Of a stretch of DNA of 64,000 nucleotides, positions 1 to 8,869 are shown piece by piece. Position numbers and translations under genes: made by a program. The stretch comes from Devosia aquimaris (GTDB lineage: Bacteria > Pseudomonadota > Alphaproteobacteria > Rhizobiales > Devosiaceae), in assembly GCF_020169335.1 (NCBI RefSeq), contig NZ_JAIEZN010000002.1, positions 1,054,001 to 1,118,000 of the forward strand, given 5' to 3'. Below the pieces are notes generated by a model. It ran no database searches, had not been told where the DNA came from, and was given only the letters and a program-made list of their open reading frames with translations. Numbering within the stretch: position 1 is the stretch's first letter; each line of letters begins with the position of its first letter.

Positions 1-824
1 TCGCCCGCTCGATCCTGGCGGTGTTCCTGTTCCTGGTGGGCGTTGGCCTGGTCCTTGGCCATGGTCGCGGCATCCGCTGGCGCGCCTTCTGGCGGCGCTG
101 GATGTTCGTGGTGGCCGGCGCCCTTGCCATCACCCTGGGCACCTGGATCGTCTTTCCCGAGAGCTTTGTCTATTTCGGCGTGCTGCACGCCATTGCGCTG
201 TTCAGCCTGATGGCCCTGCCGTTCCTCGCCGCGCCCATCTGGGTGGCTGGCCTAGTCGCCGCCATTGTCATTGCCTTGCCCTTCGGCTTCAGCGACGCGC
301 TGTTCAACGAAAAGCCCTACTCCTGGCTCGGCTTCTGGGTGGTGCCGCCACCGACCAACGATCTGGTGCCGGTCTTCCCCTGGTTCGGCGCGGTACTGAT
401 CGGCGTGATTGCCATGCGCCTGCTGCTGGCGAGCCGTTGGGCCGCGCGATTGGCCGCCATCCAGCCGCAGGGTCGGTTGCCCCGGCTGCTGGCCACGCTG
501 GGGCGCTGGAGCCTGTTGATCTATCTGCTGCACCAACCGATCCTGCTCGGTATCATTGCTCCGGCGGCGGCCCTGCTGCATCCCGAAATCGCCATGCGCC
601 AGACCGATTTCCTCGCCTCGTGCCAATCGACATGTGTCGATTCCGGCACCTCGGCAGACCTCTGCACCACCTATTGCCAGTGCGGCCTTGAGGGCGTTGA
701 GGCCAATGATCTCTGGCAGGCCATCTATTCGGGTCTGGTTTCCGCCGATGAGCAGGCCAAGCTGGATGCCAGCAATCGCCAATGTTCGGCCCTGATCTAT
801 CCCGAACTCAACAGCCCGCAGTAA
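1..824 (+). CDS. DUF1624 / heparan-alpha-glucosaminide N-acetyltransferase-like membrane protein (5' partial)
   Basis: The reading frame is open to the left edge, so the N-terminus lies outside the window; about 273 residues are visible. They form a run of about six hydrophobic helices with short basic loops. The segments YFGVLHAIAL and RWSLLIYLLHQPIL are typical of the DUF1624 (HGSNAT_cat, YeiB-like) family of integral membrane acyltransferase-like proteins. The physiological substrate in bacteria is generally unknown. After the last helix comes a roughly 75-residue hydrophilic tail with seven cysteines (CQSTC, CTTYCQC and one near the end), which could bind metal or form disulfides. Downstream are about 150 bases with no gene before the ABC exporter. 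The family call is fairly secure; the role is not. Confidence 0.75.
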   Translation, partial: ARSILAVFLFLVGVGLVLGHGRGIRWRAFWRRWMFVVAGALAITLGTWIVFPESFVYFGVLHAIALFSLMALPFLAAPIWVAGLVAAIVIALPFGFSDALFNEKPYSWLGFWVVPPPTNDLVPVFPWFGAVLIGVIAMRLLLASRWAARLAAIQPQGRLPRLLATLGRWSLLIYLLHQPILLGIIAPAAALLHPEIAMRQTDFLASCQSTCVDSGTSADLCTTYCQCGLEGVEANDLWQAIYSGLVSADEQAKLDASNRQCSALIYPELNSPQ

Positions 825-975
825 CCGCGCAAACTTGCGTTTTTTGCTCAGATTCCGTCTTGAATGGTAGGGCGAATGGGCATTGAATAATTGTACTACT
901 GATTTGTCCGCACCGCTGTGACGCCTGCCGCACGGCCAGGTCGGACCCCACATTTTTTGACGTCTGGATACTGCC

Positions 976-2832
976 TTGACCCCCCACACGGCTGGCCGCG
1001 ACCGTTCGCGCGGCGATGCAGGTGCACATCTGGCTGCGGCCCATGCCGGCAAAGGTCAGACCGCCCTGGTGCGGATCGCCATTTTCTCGCTGCGACACCC
1101 CTGGCAGGCCTCGGCGGCCATTCTGGCCACCATCATTGCCTCGGTATTGCAACTGCTCATTCCGCGCCTGCTGGGCCATGCGGTCGATCAGGCGCAGGGC
1201 ATTTTGGCTGTGGGCGCGCCGGGCGCCGAGCAGGCGCTGTTCTGGAGCGCAATGACGCTCCTGACCGTGTCGGTGGCGCGCGGTGTCTTCACCCTGATCC
1301 AGAACTATTTCTCGGAATCGGTGGGTCACCATGTCGGCTACGAGCTGCGCCTGGCCTTCTACGACAAGGTCCAGAAGCTCTCCTATTCCTACCACGACAA
1401 GATCCACACCGGCGATCTGATCACCGTGGGCCTGCTCGATCTGGACGGCGTGCGCATGTTCTTTGCCACCGGGCTCATCCGCGTGGTGCTGCTGTCCGTC
1501 CTGATCGGCGTGGGCGCCTATATGCTGCTCACCACTGATCTGCTGCTCGGCCTCCTGGCCCTGAGCTTTGTGCCCTTCGTCGCCTGGCGCTCATCGGTGG
1601 CGCAGCTGACCCTGCGCGCCACCTGGATTGTGCTGCAGCAAAAACTCTCTGGCCTCACCCGGGTGATGGAAGAGAACCTGGGCGGCATTCGCGTCGTCCG
1701 CGCCTTCTCCGGCCAGAAGTTCGAGCTGGACAAGTTCGACGCCGCCTCGCGCGAGGCCCTTGCCCTCTCGCATGATCGCGTCGACATCCGCGTGCGAAAC
1801 ACCAGCGCCATGACCCTGTCCTTCTTCGCCGCCATGGGCCTGGTGCTCTGGTTTGGCGGCCTCAAGGTCATCGCCGGCGAAATGAGCGTGGGCACGCTGG
1901 CGAGTTTTCTCACTTTCATGACCATCCTGCAGATGCCGGTGCGCCAGCTCGGGCTGATGGTCAATTCCTTTGCCCGTGCCTCCATCTGTGGCGACCGTCT
2001 GTTCGCCTTCTTCGATGAGCCCCTGGCCATTGACGATGCCCCCGGCGCCACGGACCTGGTGGTGACCGAAGGCACGCTGCGCTTTGAGGATGTGCACTTT
2101 ACCTATCCCGGCGCGACCCACGCCACGCTCGACGGCGTCAGTTTCGAGGCCCGCGCAGGCCAGACCATTGGCATCGTCGGCGCGCCTGGCGCCGGCAAGT
2201 CGACGCTGGCCCATCTCATTCCGCGCTTTTACGATATCGACTCCGGCCGCATCACCATTGATGGCCAGGACGTGAGCAAGGTGACGCTCCAGTCGCTGCG
2301 CCGCGCGGTCGCCGTGGTGCAGCAGGACAGCTTCCTGTTCACCACCACCATCGAGAACAACATTGCCTATGGCGATCCCTGGTCCAAGGAGACCAAGATC
2401 GAAAAGGCCGCCGAAAGCGCCCAGCTGCACAATTACATCATGGGCCTGCCCGCCGGTTACGACACCGTGGTGGGCGAACGCGGCATCTCGCTCTCGGGCG
2501 GCCAGCGCCAGCGCCTGTCGATCGCGCGCAGCCTCGTGCTCAAGCCCGCCGTCATGGTGTTTGATGATTCCACCGCCGCCATTGACGCGGGGACCGAGCA
2601 TCGCATCCGCAGCGCCATCCGCCGCTATGCCAAGGATCGGGTCACCCTGGTCATCTCCCATCGCCTGAGTTCGCTCCTGCACGCCGATACCATCCTGTTC
2701 CTCGAGAACGGCAAGATCGTTGAGCAGGGCACGCACGAGGCCCTGTTGGCCAAGGGCGGGCGCTACCGCGCGCTCTACGACCTTCAGACCCGCCCCGCCG
2801 AAGACATCGACATCGGGAGTGCCGCCCAATGA
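976..2832 (+). CDS. ABC exporter half-transporter, degenerate-site subunit (permease plus ATPase)
   Basis: This 618-residue protein has an N-terminal six-helix exporter domain (about residues 35-330) followed by an ATPase domain. Visible motifs are Walker A GAPGAGKST (402-410), signature LSGGQ (506-510), Walker B VMVFDD (D530) and the H-loop histidine H562. The residue after the Walker B aspartate is D531 rather than the usual catalytic glutamate, as in the non-hydrolysing half of heterodimeric exporters such as TM287/288 and BmrCD. The next gene overlaps by 4 bases (ATGA) and encodes the complementary half. The start is uncertain: TTG at 976 has no clear ribosome site, and an in-frame GTG at 1069 would remove 31 poorly hydrophobic residues. 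The substrate (lipid, drug or peptide) cannot be told from sequence. Confidence 0.9.
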   Translation: MTPHTAGRDRSRGDAGAHLAAAHAGKGQTALVRIAIFSLRHPWQASAAILATIIASVLQLLIPRLLGHAVDQAQGILAVGAPGAEQALFWSAMTLLTVSVARGVFTLIQNYFSESVGHHVGYELRLAFYDKVQKLSYSYHDKIHTGDLITVGLLDLDGVRMFFATGLIRVVLLSVLIGVGAYMLLTTDLLLGLLALSFVPFVAWRSSVAQLTLRATWIVLQQKLSGLTRVMEENLGGIRVVRAFSGQKFELDKFDAASREALALSHDRVDIRVRNTSAMTLSFFAAMGLVLWFGGLKVIAGEMSVGTLASFLTFMTILQMPVRQLGLMVNSFARASICGDRLFAFFDEPLAIDDAPGATDLVVTEGTLRFEDVHFTYPGATHATLDGVSFEARAGQTIGIVGAPGAGKSTLAHLIPRFYDIDSGRITIDGQDVSKVTLQSLRRAVAVVQQDSFLFTTTIENNIAYGDPWSKETKIEKAAESAQLHNYIMGLPAGYDTVVGERGISLSGGQRQRLSIARSLVLKPAVMVFDDSTAAIDAGTEHRIRSAIRRYAKDRVTLVISHRLSSLLHADTILFLENGKIVEQGTHEALLAKGGRYRALYDLQTRPAEDIDIGSAAQ

Positions 2833-4727
2833 CCAGCATTCAGGATGATGATCGCGACGTCGCCGCCTTCCCCGGCCAGCGCCCGCCGCGCGCCAGCGTG
2901 GGCAGCCACCGCATCGAGGAAGAGATCTTCGGCAAGGCCTATGACCCCAAGACGGTGCGCCGTATCTGGGCTTTCGTGCGCCCCTATCGCCTGCGGATCT
3001 ACCTGTCAGTCGCCGCTGTTTTGGTCTTTACCGCCACGCAACTGGCCATCCCGCTCATCATCGGGCGGGCCATCGACAGCGGCATGACCCAGGGTGGCAA
3101 TTCGACCAATCTCTTGTGGGCCGTTGCTGCCTTTGCCGTGGCCGTCATTCTGAATTTCGGCGCCTCCTTTGTGCAGGAGACCGAAGTGGGCAAGGTTGCC
3201 GAGCATGTGTTGTTCGACATGCGCCGAGCCATGTTCGCGCAACTGCAGCGGGTCTCGCTCAGCTTCATGGACAAGACCGAGGTCGGCCGGCTGATGAGCC
3301 GGCTGCAGGGCGACGTCAATTCCATGCAGGAATTCCTCGAAACCTCCGTGATCTCGGTGGGCGACATGGTGCTGCTGGTCGGCATTGTGGTGGTGCTGCT
3401 CACGCTCGACTTCCGCCTGGGCCTGTTGACCCTCTCGACCATGCCTATCCTGTTCGTGGTGCGCATCTTCTGGCTGCCGCCGGCCAAGCGCGCCTTCTGG
3501 GCAGCCCATGAGACCAATTCGATCACCGCCGGCGCGATGGCCGAAGGCATCAATGGTGTACGCACCGTGCAGAACCTGGATCGCCAGAAGGTCAACTTCG
3601 ACCTCTTCGACGACAAGGCCTATGCCAATCTGCGCACCCAGCTGACCGGTTCGCGCTATGCCCAGGTCATGGTGCCCATCGTCGATAGCCTCACCGGCAT
3701 TGCCATGGCCATCGTTGTGGTGGTGGGCGGCTCGCTCGTGCTCAATGGCAGCCTCGAGATCGGCGTCATCGTCGCCTTCCTGTTCTACATTCAGCGCTTC
3801 TTTGATCCCATCCGCTCGCTGACCATGCAATATTCCATCATGCAGCGGGCCATGACCTCGGGCCGCCGCATCACCGAAGTGCTCGACATCCCGACCTCGA
3901 TCACCGACAAGCCCGACGCCATCTCGCTGACGCGCGACATGGATGGTTCGGTCGAGTTCCGCAACGTCAACTTTGCCTACGATCCTGACCGCCCCGTGCT
4001 GCGCAATGTCAGCTTCAAGGTGCAGCCGGGCGAGACCGTGGCCCTTGTCGGCCCCACCGGTTCGGGCAAGACCAGCGCCATGGCGCTGGTGCATCGCTTC
4101 TACGAAGTGCAGTCCGGCGCCGTGCTGGTCGGCGGGCACGACGTGCGCGATGTGACCCAGGAATCGCTGGGCGAGCAGGTCGCCATGGTGCTGCAGGAGG
4201 CCTTCCTGTTCACCGGCTCGGTGTTCGACAACATCCGCTACAACAAGACCTCGGCGACACGCGAGGACGTGATTGCTGCGGCCACTGCCGTGGGCGCACA
4301 TGAGTTCATCAGCCGCCTGCCACAGGGCTATGACACCATCCTTGAGCAGCGCGGCTCCAATTTGTCCGTGGGCCAGCGGCAGTTGTTGAGCTTTGCCCGC
4401 GCGCTGGTTGCCGACGCCAAGATCCTGGTGCTCGACGAGGCCACGGCCAATATCGACAGCTATACAGAGCGGCAGATCCAGAAGGCGCTGCTCATTCTGC
4501 TCAAGGGGCGGACGGGCATGGTCATCGCCCATCGCCTGGCGACCATTCGTGGCGCAGACCGCATCATTGTGCTGCAGAATGGCGAGTTGATCGAGACTGG
4601 CAACCACGACCAGCTCATGGCGCAGGGCGGGCTCTACGCCAAGCTCTACAACATGAACTACGCCAGCTTCGATGACATTCCCGACGAGCTGGTGGCCCAG
4701 GTCAACGCGCGGGCCGCCTCCACCTGA
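2829..4727 (+). CDS. ABC exporter half-transporter, catalytic-site subunit (permease plus ATPase)
   Basis: This 632-residue protein has a hydrophilic N-terminus of about 45 residues, a six-helix transmembrane domain (about 50-340) and an ATPase domain. Walker A is GPTGSGKTS (408-416), Walker B ends in D536 with a normal catalytic glutamate E537, and the H-loop histidine is H568. The signature motif is LSVGQ (512-516) instead of LSGGQ. In a head-to-tail dimer this altered signature would face the partner's altered Walker B, leaving one normal and one degenerate ATP site. It overlaps the upstream gene by 4 bases, which implies translational coupling and 1:1 assembly. It is probably a heterodimeric inner-membrane exporter; the cargo is unknown. 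Confidence 0.92.
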   Translation: MTSIQDDDRDVAAFPGQRPPRASVGSHRIEEEIFGKAYDPKTVRRIWAFVRPYRLRIYLSVAAVLVFTATQLAIPLIIGRAIDSGMTQGGNSTNLLWAVAAFAVAVILNFGASFVQETEVGKVAEHVLFDMRRAMFAQLQRVSLSFMDKTEVGRLMSRLQGDVNSMQEFLETSVISVGDMVLLVGIVVVLLTLDFRLGLLTLSTMPILFVVRIFWLPPAKRAFWAAHETNSITAGAMAEGINGVRTVQNLDRQKVNFDLFDDKAYANLRTQLTGSRYAQVMVPIVDSLTGIAMAIVVVVGGSLVLNGSLEIGVIVAFLFYIQRFFDPIRSLTMQYSIMQRAMTSGRRITEVLDIPTSITDKPDAISLTRDMDGSVEFRNVNFAYDPDRPVLRNVSFKVQPGETVALVGPTGSGKTSAMALVHRFYEVQSGAVLVGGHDVRDVTQESLGEQVAMVLQEAFLFTGSVFDNIRYNKTSATREDVIAAATAVGAHEFISRLPQGYDTILEQRGSNLSVGQRQLLSFARALVADAKILVLDEATANIDSYTERQIQKALLILLKGRTGMVIAHRLATIRGADRIIVLQNGELIETGNHDQLMAQGGLYAKLYNMNYASFDDIPDELVAQVNARAAST

Positions 4728-4773
4728 ACCGACCCTGATGAACCATCTCGCGGCCGGGCGTACGGCATGCTAG

Positions 4774-4788
4774 CAAGTTGAAAACTTG
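4774..4788 (+). promoter_or_regulatory. Small perfect inverted repeat overlapping the RBS of the RsiV-like gene
   Basis: CAAGTT and AACTTG flank a GAA loop, and the right arm runs into the TTGGAGA ribosome site of the gene at 4799. If formed in the mRNA the hairpin could partly mask the Shine-Dalgarno sequence. It is short, so chance is possible. Confidence 0.35.
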
Positions 4789-4798
4789 GAGATATGTA

Positions 4799-6097
4799 AT
4801 GCGCCTCGCCGCCCTTGCCTTGACGAGCCTGAGCCTTGTTTCGCCGGCACTGGCAGTGGATGCCGTGACCTACAAGGGCACCTTGGGCAAGTTCGACATC
4901 ATCGCCGAACTGGTGGCGTCGCCAGAGGGGGCATTGGCGGGGCGCTACAGCTATCTCGGCAAGGGCGGCGATATACCGCTCGATGCTGCGGGCACCCCGG
5001 GCGCCATGGTCGAAGAGGCGCCCTGCACCGAAACGACCTGCATTCAAAATGATGATGGTGTGGTGACCGACCCGCCCATCGGCGCGCACTGGTCCCTGCA
5101 GGCGAGCGCCGACGGCGAAACCCTGGCCGGCACCTGGAAAGCAGCAGGCAAGTCCGGCAAAGTCCTGGACGTCAATCTCACGCGTATTGGCCAGCGGTCG
5201 CTCCCCGAAGACACGGAGCTGACGCCCTACGGCATCTATGACAGCGTGTGGCAGCTGACCTATGCCGACGGGTTTACCCCCGAGGCAGCGCCCTATGACT
5301 TCGCCAAGATGGATGTGGCCCTGGGCGCTAGCCCCGACGAGACGATCGAGGGCTCGCGCTTCCACTACCTCACCGATCCGCGCAGCAAGTTTCCCTTTCC
5401 GCGCATCGTTGCGCTCAGCGACGGCAGTTCGCCCAACCTGGCCAATCAGGAACTGGCGCGCCGGCATGCCCAGATCAATTTCTACGCCTTCGATTGCCTG
5501 GCCCAGATCTATGCCGGCTTTGGCGCGAACCAGTATAGCGCCGGCCTGGGGCCCGGCACGCTGGGCGATTTCGATAGCGAGTTGATCACCGTGTCATCGT
5601 TGACGCCGACGGCGATGAGCTGGGTCCAGTCCGGCAGTACCTTCTGCGGCGGCGCCCATCCCAACAACCACAGCGACAGCTACAATCTCGACGTCAAGGC
5701 CGGGCACAGGCTGCCGCTGGCCAAGGTGTTCAAGGACTGGATTGCGATCTCCCGGGCAACCGACTTCGACAATCCAGACCCGATCGATCAGGCGATAGCG
5801 GCGGAAAATCCCGATGACTATTATTGGAGTGCCGGCCAGCCCCTGATCGATTTCGCCATTGCCCATCGCGTCCATGACACTGACGCGCAGTTTGAGAGCG
5901 ATTGCGGTATCGACGAGCTGATCGGCACCAATCTCAATTTTCGCTTTGCGCCTGGGGAGGCGGTTGTCTTTTCGCTCGAGGGCCTGCCCAATGTGGTCGC
6001 GGCCTGCGGCGGCGATCTGCTGACCGTCAAGCTCGAAACCATCCCAGAACTGCTGGCGCCGACAGCCGTCGACTATTTCCCCGGCCTGGCTGACTGA
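4799..6097 (+). CDS. Exported protein with RsiV/DUF3298-like C-terminal domain
   Basis: The 432-residue product starts with a signal peptide (MRLAALALTSLSLVSPALA) and is therefore periplasmic. ATG 4799 is chosen because TTGGAGA lies 7 bases upstream and the signal peptide starts there; a TTG at 4778 would add seven residues. The C-terminal half carries FCGGAHPNNHSDSYNLD and a following LPLAKVF segment. These match the GGAH...D..TG..L.L.DLF pattern of DUF3298, the extracytoplasmic domain of the anti-sigma factor RsiV. No transmembrane anchor or sigma-binding region is visible, so an anti-sigma role is not supported. Cysteine pairs suggest disulfides. The gene stands alone between the exporter and the TauE permease. 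Confidence 0.7.
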   Translation: MRLAALALTSLSLVSPALAVDAVTYKGTLGKFDIIAELVASPEGALAGRYSYLGKGGDIPLDAAGTPGAMVEEAPCTETTCIQNDDGVVTDPPIGAHWSLQASADGETLAGTWKAAGKSGKVLDVNLTRIGQRSLPEDTELTPYGIYDSVWQLTYADGFTPEAAPYDFAKMDVALGASPDETIEGSRFHYLTDPRSKFPFPRIVALSDGSSPNLANQELARRHAQINFYAFDCLAQIYAGFGANQYSAGLGPGTLGDFDSELITVSSLTPTAMSWVQSGSTFCGGAHPNNHSDSYNLDVKAGHRLPLAKVFKDWIAISRATDFDNPDPIDQAIAAENPDDYYWSAGQPLIDFAIAHRVHDTDAQFESDCGIDELIGTNLNFRFAPGEAVVFSLEGLPNVVAACGGDLLTVKLETIPELLAPTAVDYFPGLAD

Positions 6098-6114
6098 CGT
6101 CATCGCTTCGTCAT

Positions 6115-6138
6115 ATCCGGCACCCCGCCTTGCCGGAT
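6115..6138. terminator. Possible terminator-like hairpin after the RsiV-like gene
   Basis: ATCCGGC (6115-6121) pairs with GCCGGAT (6132-6138) across a 10-base loop, 18 bases after the stop codon. No T-run follows, so it may be a weak or Rho-assisted terminator or an mRNA end stabiliser. Confidence 0.35.
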
Positions 6139-6199
6139 TGATGATGGCGCCGGCGCTACCGTCAGTCCATGACTGCCTGGACAAGCAGGAGTGAATGGC

Positions 6200-6937
6200 A
6201 TGGCGGTTTGGGTCGGTATCGTCCTGGTAGCAGCGGTTTTTTGCACCTCCATGCTGTCGGGCATATTTGGCATGGCTGGTGGGCTCGTGCTGCTGGCTGT
6301 ACTGCTGGCCATCCTGCCGGTCGGCACGGCTATCGCCGTCCAGGGCGCCATCCAGATCATCTCCAATGGTTCGCGCGCCGTGCTGTCGCGGGCCTATATC
6401 GACTGGCCCATCCTGGGGACGATCTGCCTGGGCCTGCTGACGGCTGCGGGCCTGCTGTTCGTCATCCGCTACACGCCCGATCTGGTCACGGTCTGCATCG
6501 CGGTGGGGCTGATGCCCATTCTGGTCTGGATCCCCAGGAGCTGGCTGGAGCTGGACGCCAGCAAGCCGCTGCATGCCTTCATCTGCGGCTTCCTGGGCGG
6601 CGGGCTCAATCTGGCCATTGGCGTCTCCGGCCCGACGGTCGATATCTTCTTCATTCGCACCCAGATGGATCGGCGCAAGGTGATCGCCACCAAGGCGGCC
6701 ACCCAGGTGCTCTCCCACAGCGCCAAGGTGGTGTTCTACTGGCAGGCGACCATGGTGCTGACGCCTCTCGAATGGGGCGCAGTCGCTGTTGCCGCGCCCT
6801 TTGCCATCGCCGGAACCAGCGCGGGCTATTGGGTCCTGCAACGGCTCACCGATGTGCGCTTCCGCGAACTGACGCGCTGGGTGGTCACCGCCATCGGCAT
6901 TTTCTATCTGGCGCGCGGCATCAGCTTGCTGATCTGA
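6200..6937 (+). CDS. TauE/SafE family anion (sulfite-type) exporter
   Basis: The 245-residue protein is almost entirely hydrophobic, with about eight predicted helices and the family hallmark LSGIFGMAGGLVLL near the N-terminus. A second repeat, FLGGGLNLAIGVSGP, follows midway. TauE/SafE permeases move sulfite, sulfoacetate or related organic anions across the inner membrane. ATG 6200 is chosen because AGGAG lies 8 bases upstream; the GTG at 6191 would overlap that ribosome site. A LysR regulator follows 32 bases downstream on the same strand, so the pair may be cotranscribed with the regulator acting on the permease. The transported anion is not identifiable. Confidence 0.88.
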   Translation: MAVWVGIVLVAAVFCTSMLSGIFGMAGGLVLLAVLLAILPVGTAIAVQGAIQIISNGSRAVLSRAYIDWPILGTICLGLLTAAGLLFVIRYTPDLVTVCIAVGLMPILVWIPRSWLELDASKPLHAFICGFLGGGLNLAIGVSGPTVDIFFIRTQMDRRKVIATKAATQVLSHSAKVVFYWQATMVLTPLEWGAVAVAAPFAIAGTSAGYWVLQRLTDVRFRELTRWVVTAIGIFYLARGISLLI

Positions 6938-6969
6938 GCGCGATCAGTATGGTGCCATCAGGAGACACG

Positions 6970-7881
6970 ATGACACCGTTCGACAGCGTTACTGCCCGCC
7001 TGATCCTGCTTTTGGCCGAAACCGGCTCCATTGGCCGCGCCGCCGAGCGCGAGGGCATTGCGTCCTCGGCGGTCAGCCGCCGGGTGTCCGACCTGGAAAG
7101 CCGTCTCGGCGTGGTGCTGTTTGATCGCTCAGCCCATGGTGTGCGCCTCACCACGGCTGGCCAGGCCTATGCCGAAGGTTGCCGCACCGTGCTGCGCGCC
7201 ATCGCCGACCTCGATGCCGTCATGGCCGATTTCGGCAGTGGCCAGCGCGGCGCCCTGCGGCTGGCCTGCACCAGTTCGGCCTTGACCGGACGCTTGCCCG
7301 AATTGCTGGCCCGCTACACACAAAAGCATGCTGGCATCGACCTCGACGTGCAGGAGATGGGCGCCGCCAAGGCCCTGCTGGCGCTCGATGAGGGACGGGC
7401 GGACGTCGCCATCGTCTCGGACAATTACGATTTCAGCCGCTTCGAAATCCGCCCCTTCGAGGACGATCGGGTCTGGGTGCTGGTGCCGCCCGATCACCCA
7501 CTGGCGGCCAGCATCGAGCCGCGCCGGGATGTTGCCTTCGACGCCGTGCTCGACCATGCCATCGTGGGCATCCATCATGCCGGTTCGCTGGATCGCCTGC
7601 TGGGCGATGCGGCGCGCGCGGCCGACAAGCGCCTGCTCGAATCGCTGCGCGTCGAGAGTTTTCCGGCCCTCGTGCGCATGGTGGAGGCCGGTTTCGGCAT
7701 CGGCTTCCTGCGCTCCACCAGCCTGCACCTGCTGGCTGGCACCGACCTGGTCTGCGCGCCGCTCGCCGAACCCTGGGCACTGCGACAGCTCCTGGTGGCA
7801 CGGCGCAAGTCGACGCCGTTGTCCGCGGCTATCAAGAGCTTCATAGCCCTGTGCGCCGAGACCTACGTGCCCTCGACATAG
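6970..7881 (+). CDS. LysR family transcriptional regulator
   Basis: This 303-residue protein has the normal LysR length. The N-terminal winged helix-turn-helix contains GSIGRAAEREGIASSAVSRR and LESRLGVVLFDRS (residues 20-60), followed by the two-lobe periplasmic-binding-protein-like effector domain. The start ATG 6970 has GGAG 6 bases upstream; the frame is open much further upstream but without LysR-like sequence. LysR proteins bind DNA as tetramers and respond to a small co-inducer. Position behind the TauE permease suggests control of that permease, though LysR genes are usually divergent from their targets, so this is a guess. Confidence 0.92.
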   Translation: MTPFDSVTARLILLLAETGSIGRAAEREGIASSAVSRRVSDLESRLGVVLFDRSAHGVRLTTAGQAYAEGCRTVLRAIADLDAVMADFGSGQRGALRLACTSSALTGRLPELLARYTQKHAGIDLDVQEMGAAKALLALDEGRADVAIVSDNYDFSRFEIRPFEDDRVWVLVPPDHPLAASIEPRRDVAFDAVLDHAIVGIHHAGSLDRLLGDAARAADKRLLESLRVESFPALVRMVEAGFGIGFLRSTSLHLLAGTDLVCAPLAEPWALRQLLVARRKSTPLSAAIKSFIALCAETYVPST

Positions 7882-7945
7882 GCCGGGCCCAGATTGCGAC
7901 AATGCAGCCCTTTCGCGCCGCCGCGTCTCGTCCTATCAATGCGCC

Positions 7946-8329
7946 ATGACCCACACCGATAGCATCGCCAGACATATCGGCACGGCCCTGGCCGTGCTCG
8001 CGATCTATCTGTTGACGGTGCTCTCGCCCATGCACCAGGCGCGCGCCAGCCAGCTGGCGTTCGAAGCTGTCGGCTACAGCACCATTGCGCCGGGCTGGGC
8101 CCTGTGCAGCCAGGCCGGCGACATCGACCAAGATGGTCAAGTGAGCCTGGCCAAGTGCCCCGCTGCTGGCGCCGGCAAGCCGCTGGCCATTGCACCTGGC
8201 CTCAACCCGGTCGTGCTCGAAGCCCGCACGCCACTGACCGTGGCCGACTTGCCCTGGCAGGGGCCGGCTAATTTGCCTGACGCCGAGGCTCCGCCCGGCG
8301 GCCCACGCGGCCCCCCGTCACGCGCCTGA
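7946..8329 (+). CDS. Small exported or membrane-anchored protein next to copper chaperone genes
   Basis: I do not recognise the 127-residue product with certainty. It has a hydrophobic N-terminal segment (about residues 10-32) ending in HQARAS, which could be a cleaved signal peptide. A region with two cysteines (WALCSQ and LAKCP) flanks an acidic DIDQDGQ segment. The C-terminus is rich in proline and glycine. Size, cysteines and position just upstream of PCuAC and SCO genes recall DUF2946-type proteins found with copper genes, but the match is weak. It ends 50 bases before the PCuAC start and is probably in the same transcription unit. Confidence 0.5.
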   Translation: MTHTDSIARHIGTALAVLAIYLLTVLSPMHQARASQLAFEAVGYSTIAPGWALCSQAGDIDQDGQVSLAKCPAAGAGKPLAIAPGLNPVVLEARTPLTVADLPWQGPANLPDAEAPPGGPRGPPSRA

Positions 8330-8379
8330 CGCCTCGGGCCCCCGGCTCAAACCTGTCCTGCTCATTTCCGGAGATCATC

Positions 8380-8862
8380 ATGATCGCTCTGTTTCGCGCC
8401 GCCCTTGCGGCCAGCCTGCTGCTTGTCGCCCCCGCCTTCGCTCAGGAGGACGCTACCCATGTCGGCGACCTCGCCATTACCCAGCCTTTCGTCCGCGCCA
8501 CATTGCCAAACGCACCAGTGGGCGGTGGCTTTATGACCATTGAGAACACGGGCAGCGCGGCTGACCGCCTGGTCTCTGCCAGCTCGCCGGCCGCTGCCGA
8601 CGTCCAGATTCACGAAATGGCCATGGCCGGCGACGTGATGAAGATGCGCCAGCTGCCAGACGGGCTGGAGCTGCCAGCCGGCCAGTCCATCGAGCTCGCA
8701 CCCGGTGGCTTCCACCTGATGTTCATGGGCCTCAAGCAGGCCTTCGTCGAAGGCGAGAGCGTGCCGGTGACGCTGGTGTTTGAAAAGGCCGGTGCTGTCG
8801 ATATCGCCGTGCCCGTGCTGGGCGCGGCCGCCAGCGCCGCCCACAGCGCACACAAGATGTAG
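8380..8862 (+). CDS. Periplasmic copper chaperone PCu(A)C
   Basis: The 160-residue protein begins with a signal peptide ending near APAFAQ and has a cupredoxin-like fold domain. The copper-binding signature H-x10-M-x21-H-x-M is visible as H78, M89, H112 and M114, with a 22-residue middle spacer. PCuAC binds Cu(I) in the periplasm and delivers it to the CuA or CuB sites of cytochrome oxidase together with SCO proteins. The SCO gene follows after 7 bases, which supports that role. No oxidase genes are in the window. GGAG lies 8 bases before the ATG. Confidence 0.9.
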   Translation: MIALFRAALAASLLLVAPAFAQEDATHVGDLAITQPFVRATLPNAPVGGGFMTIENTGSAADRLVSASSPAAADVQIHEMAMAGDVMKMRQLPDGLELPAGQSIELAPGGFHLMFMGLKQAFVEGESVPVTLVFEKAGAVDIAVPVLGAAASAAHSAHKM

Positions 8863-8869
8863 CCTGGCC

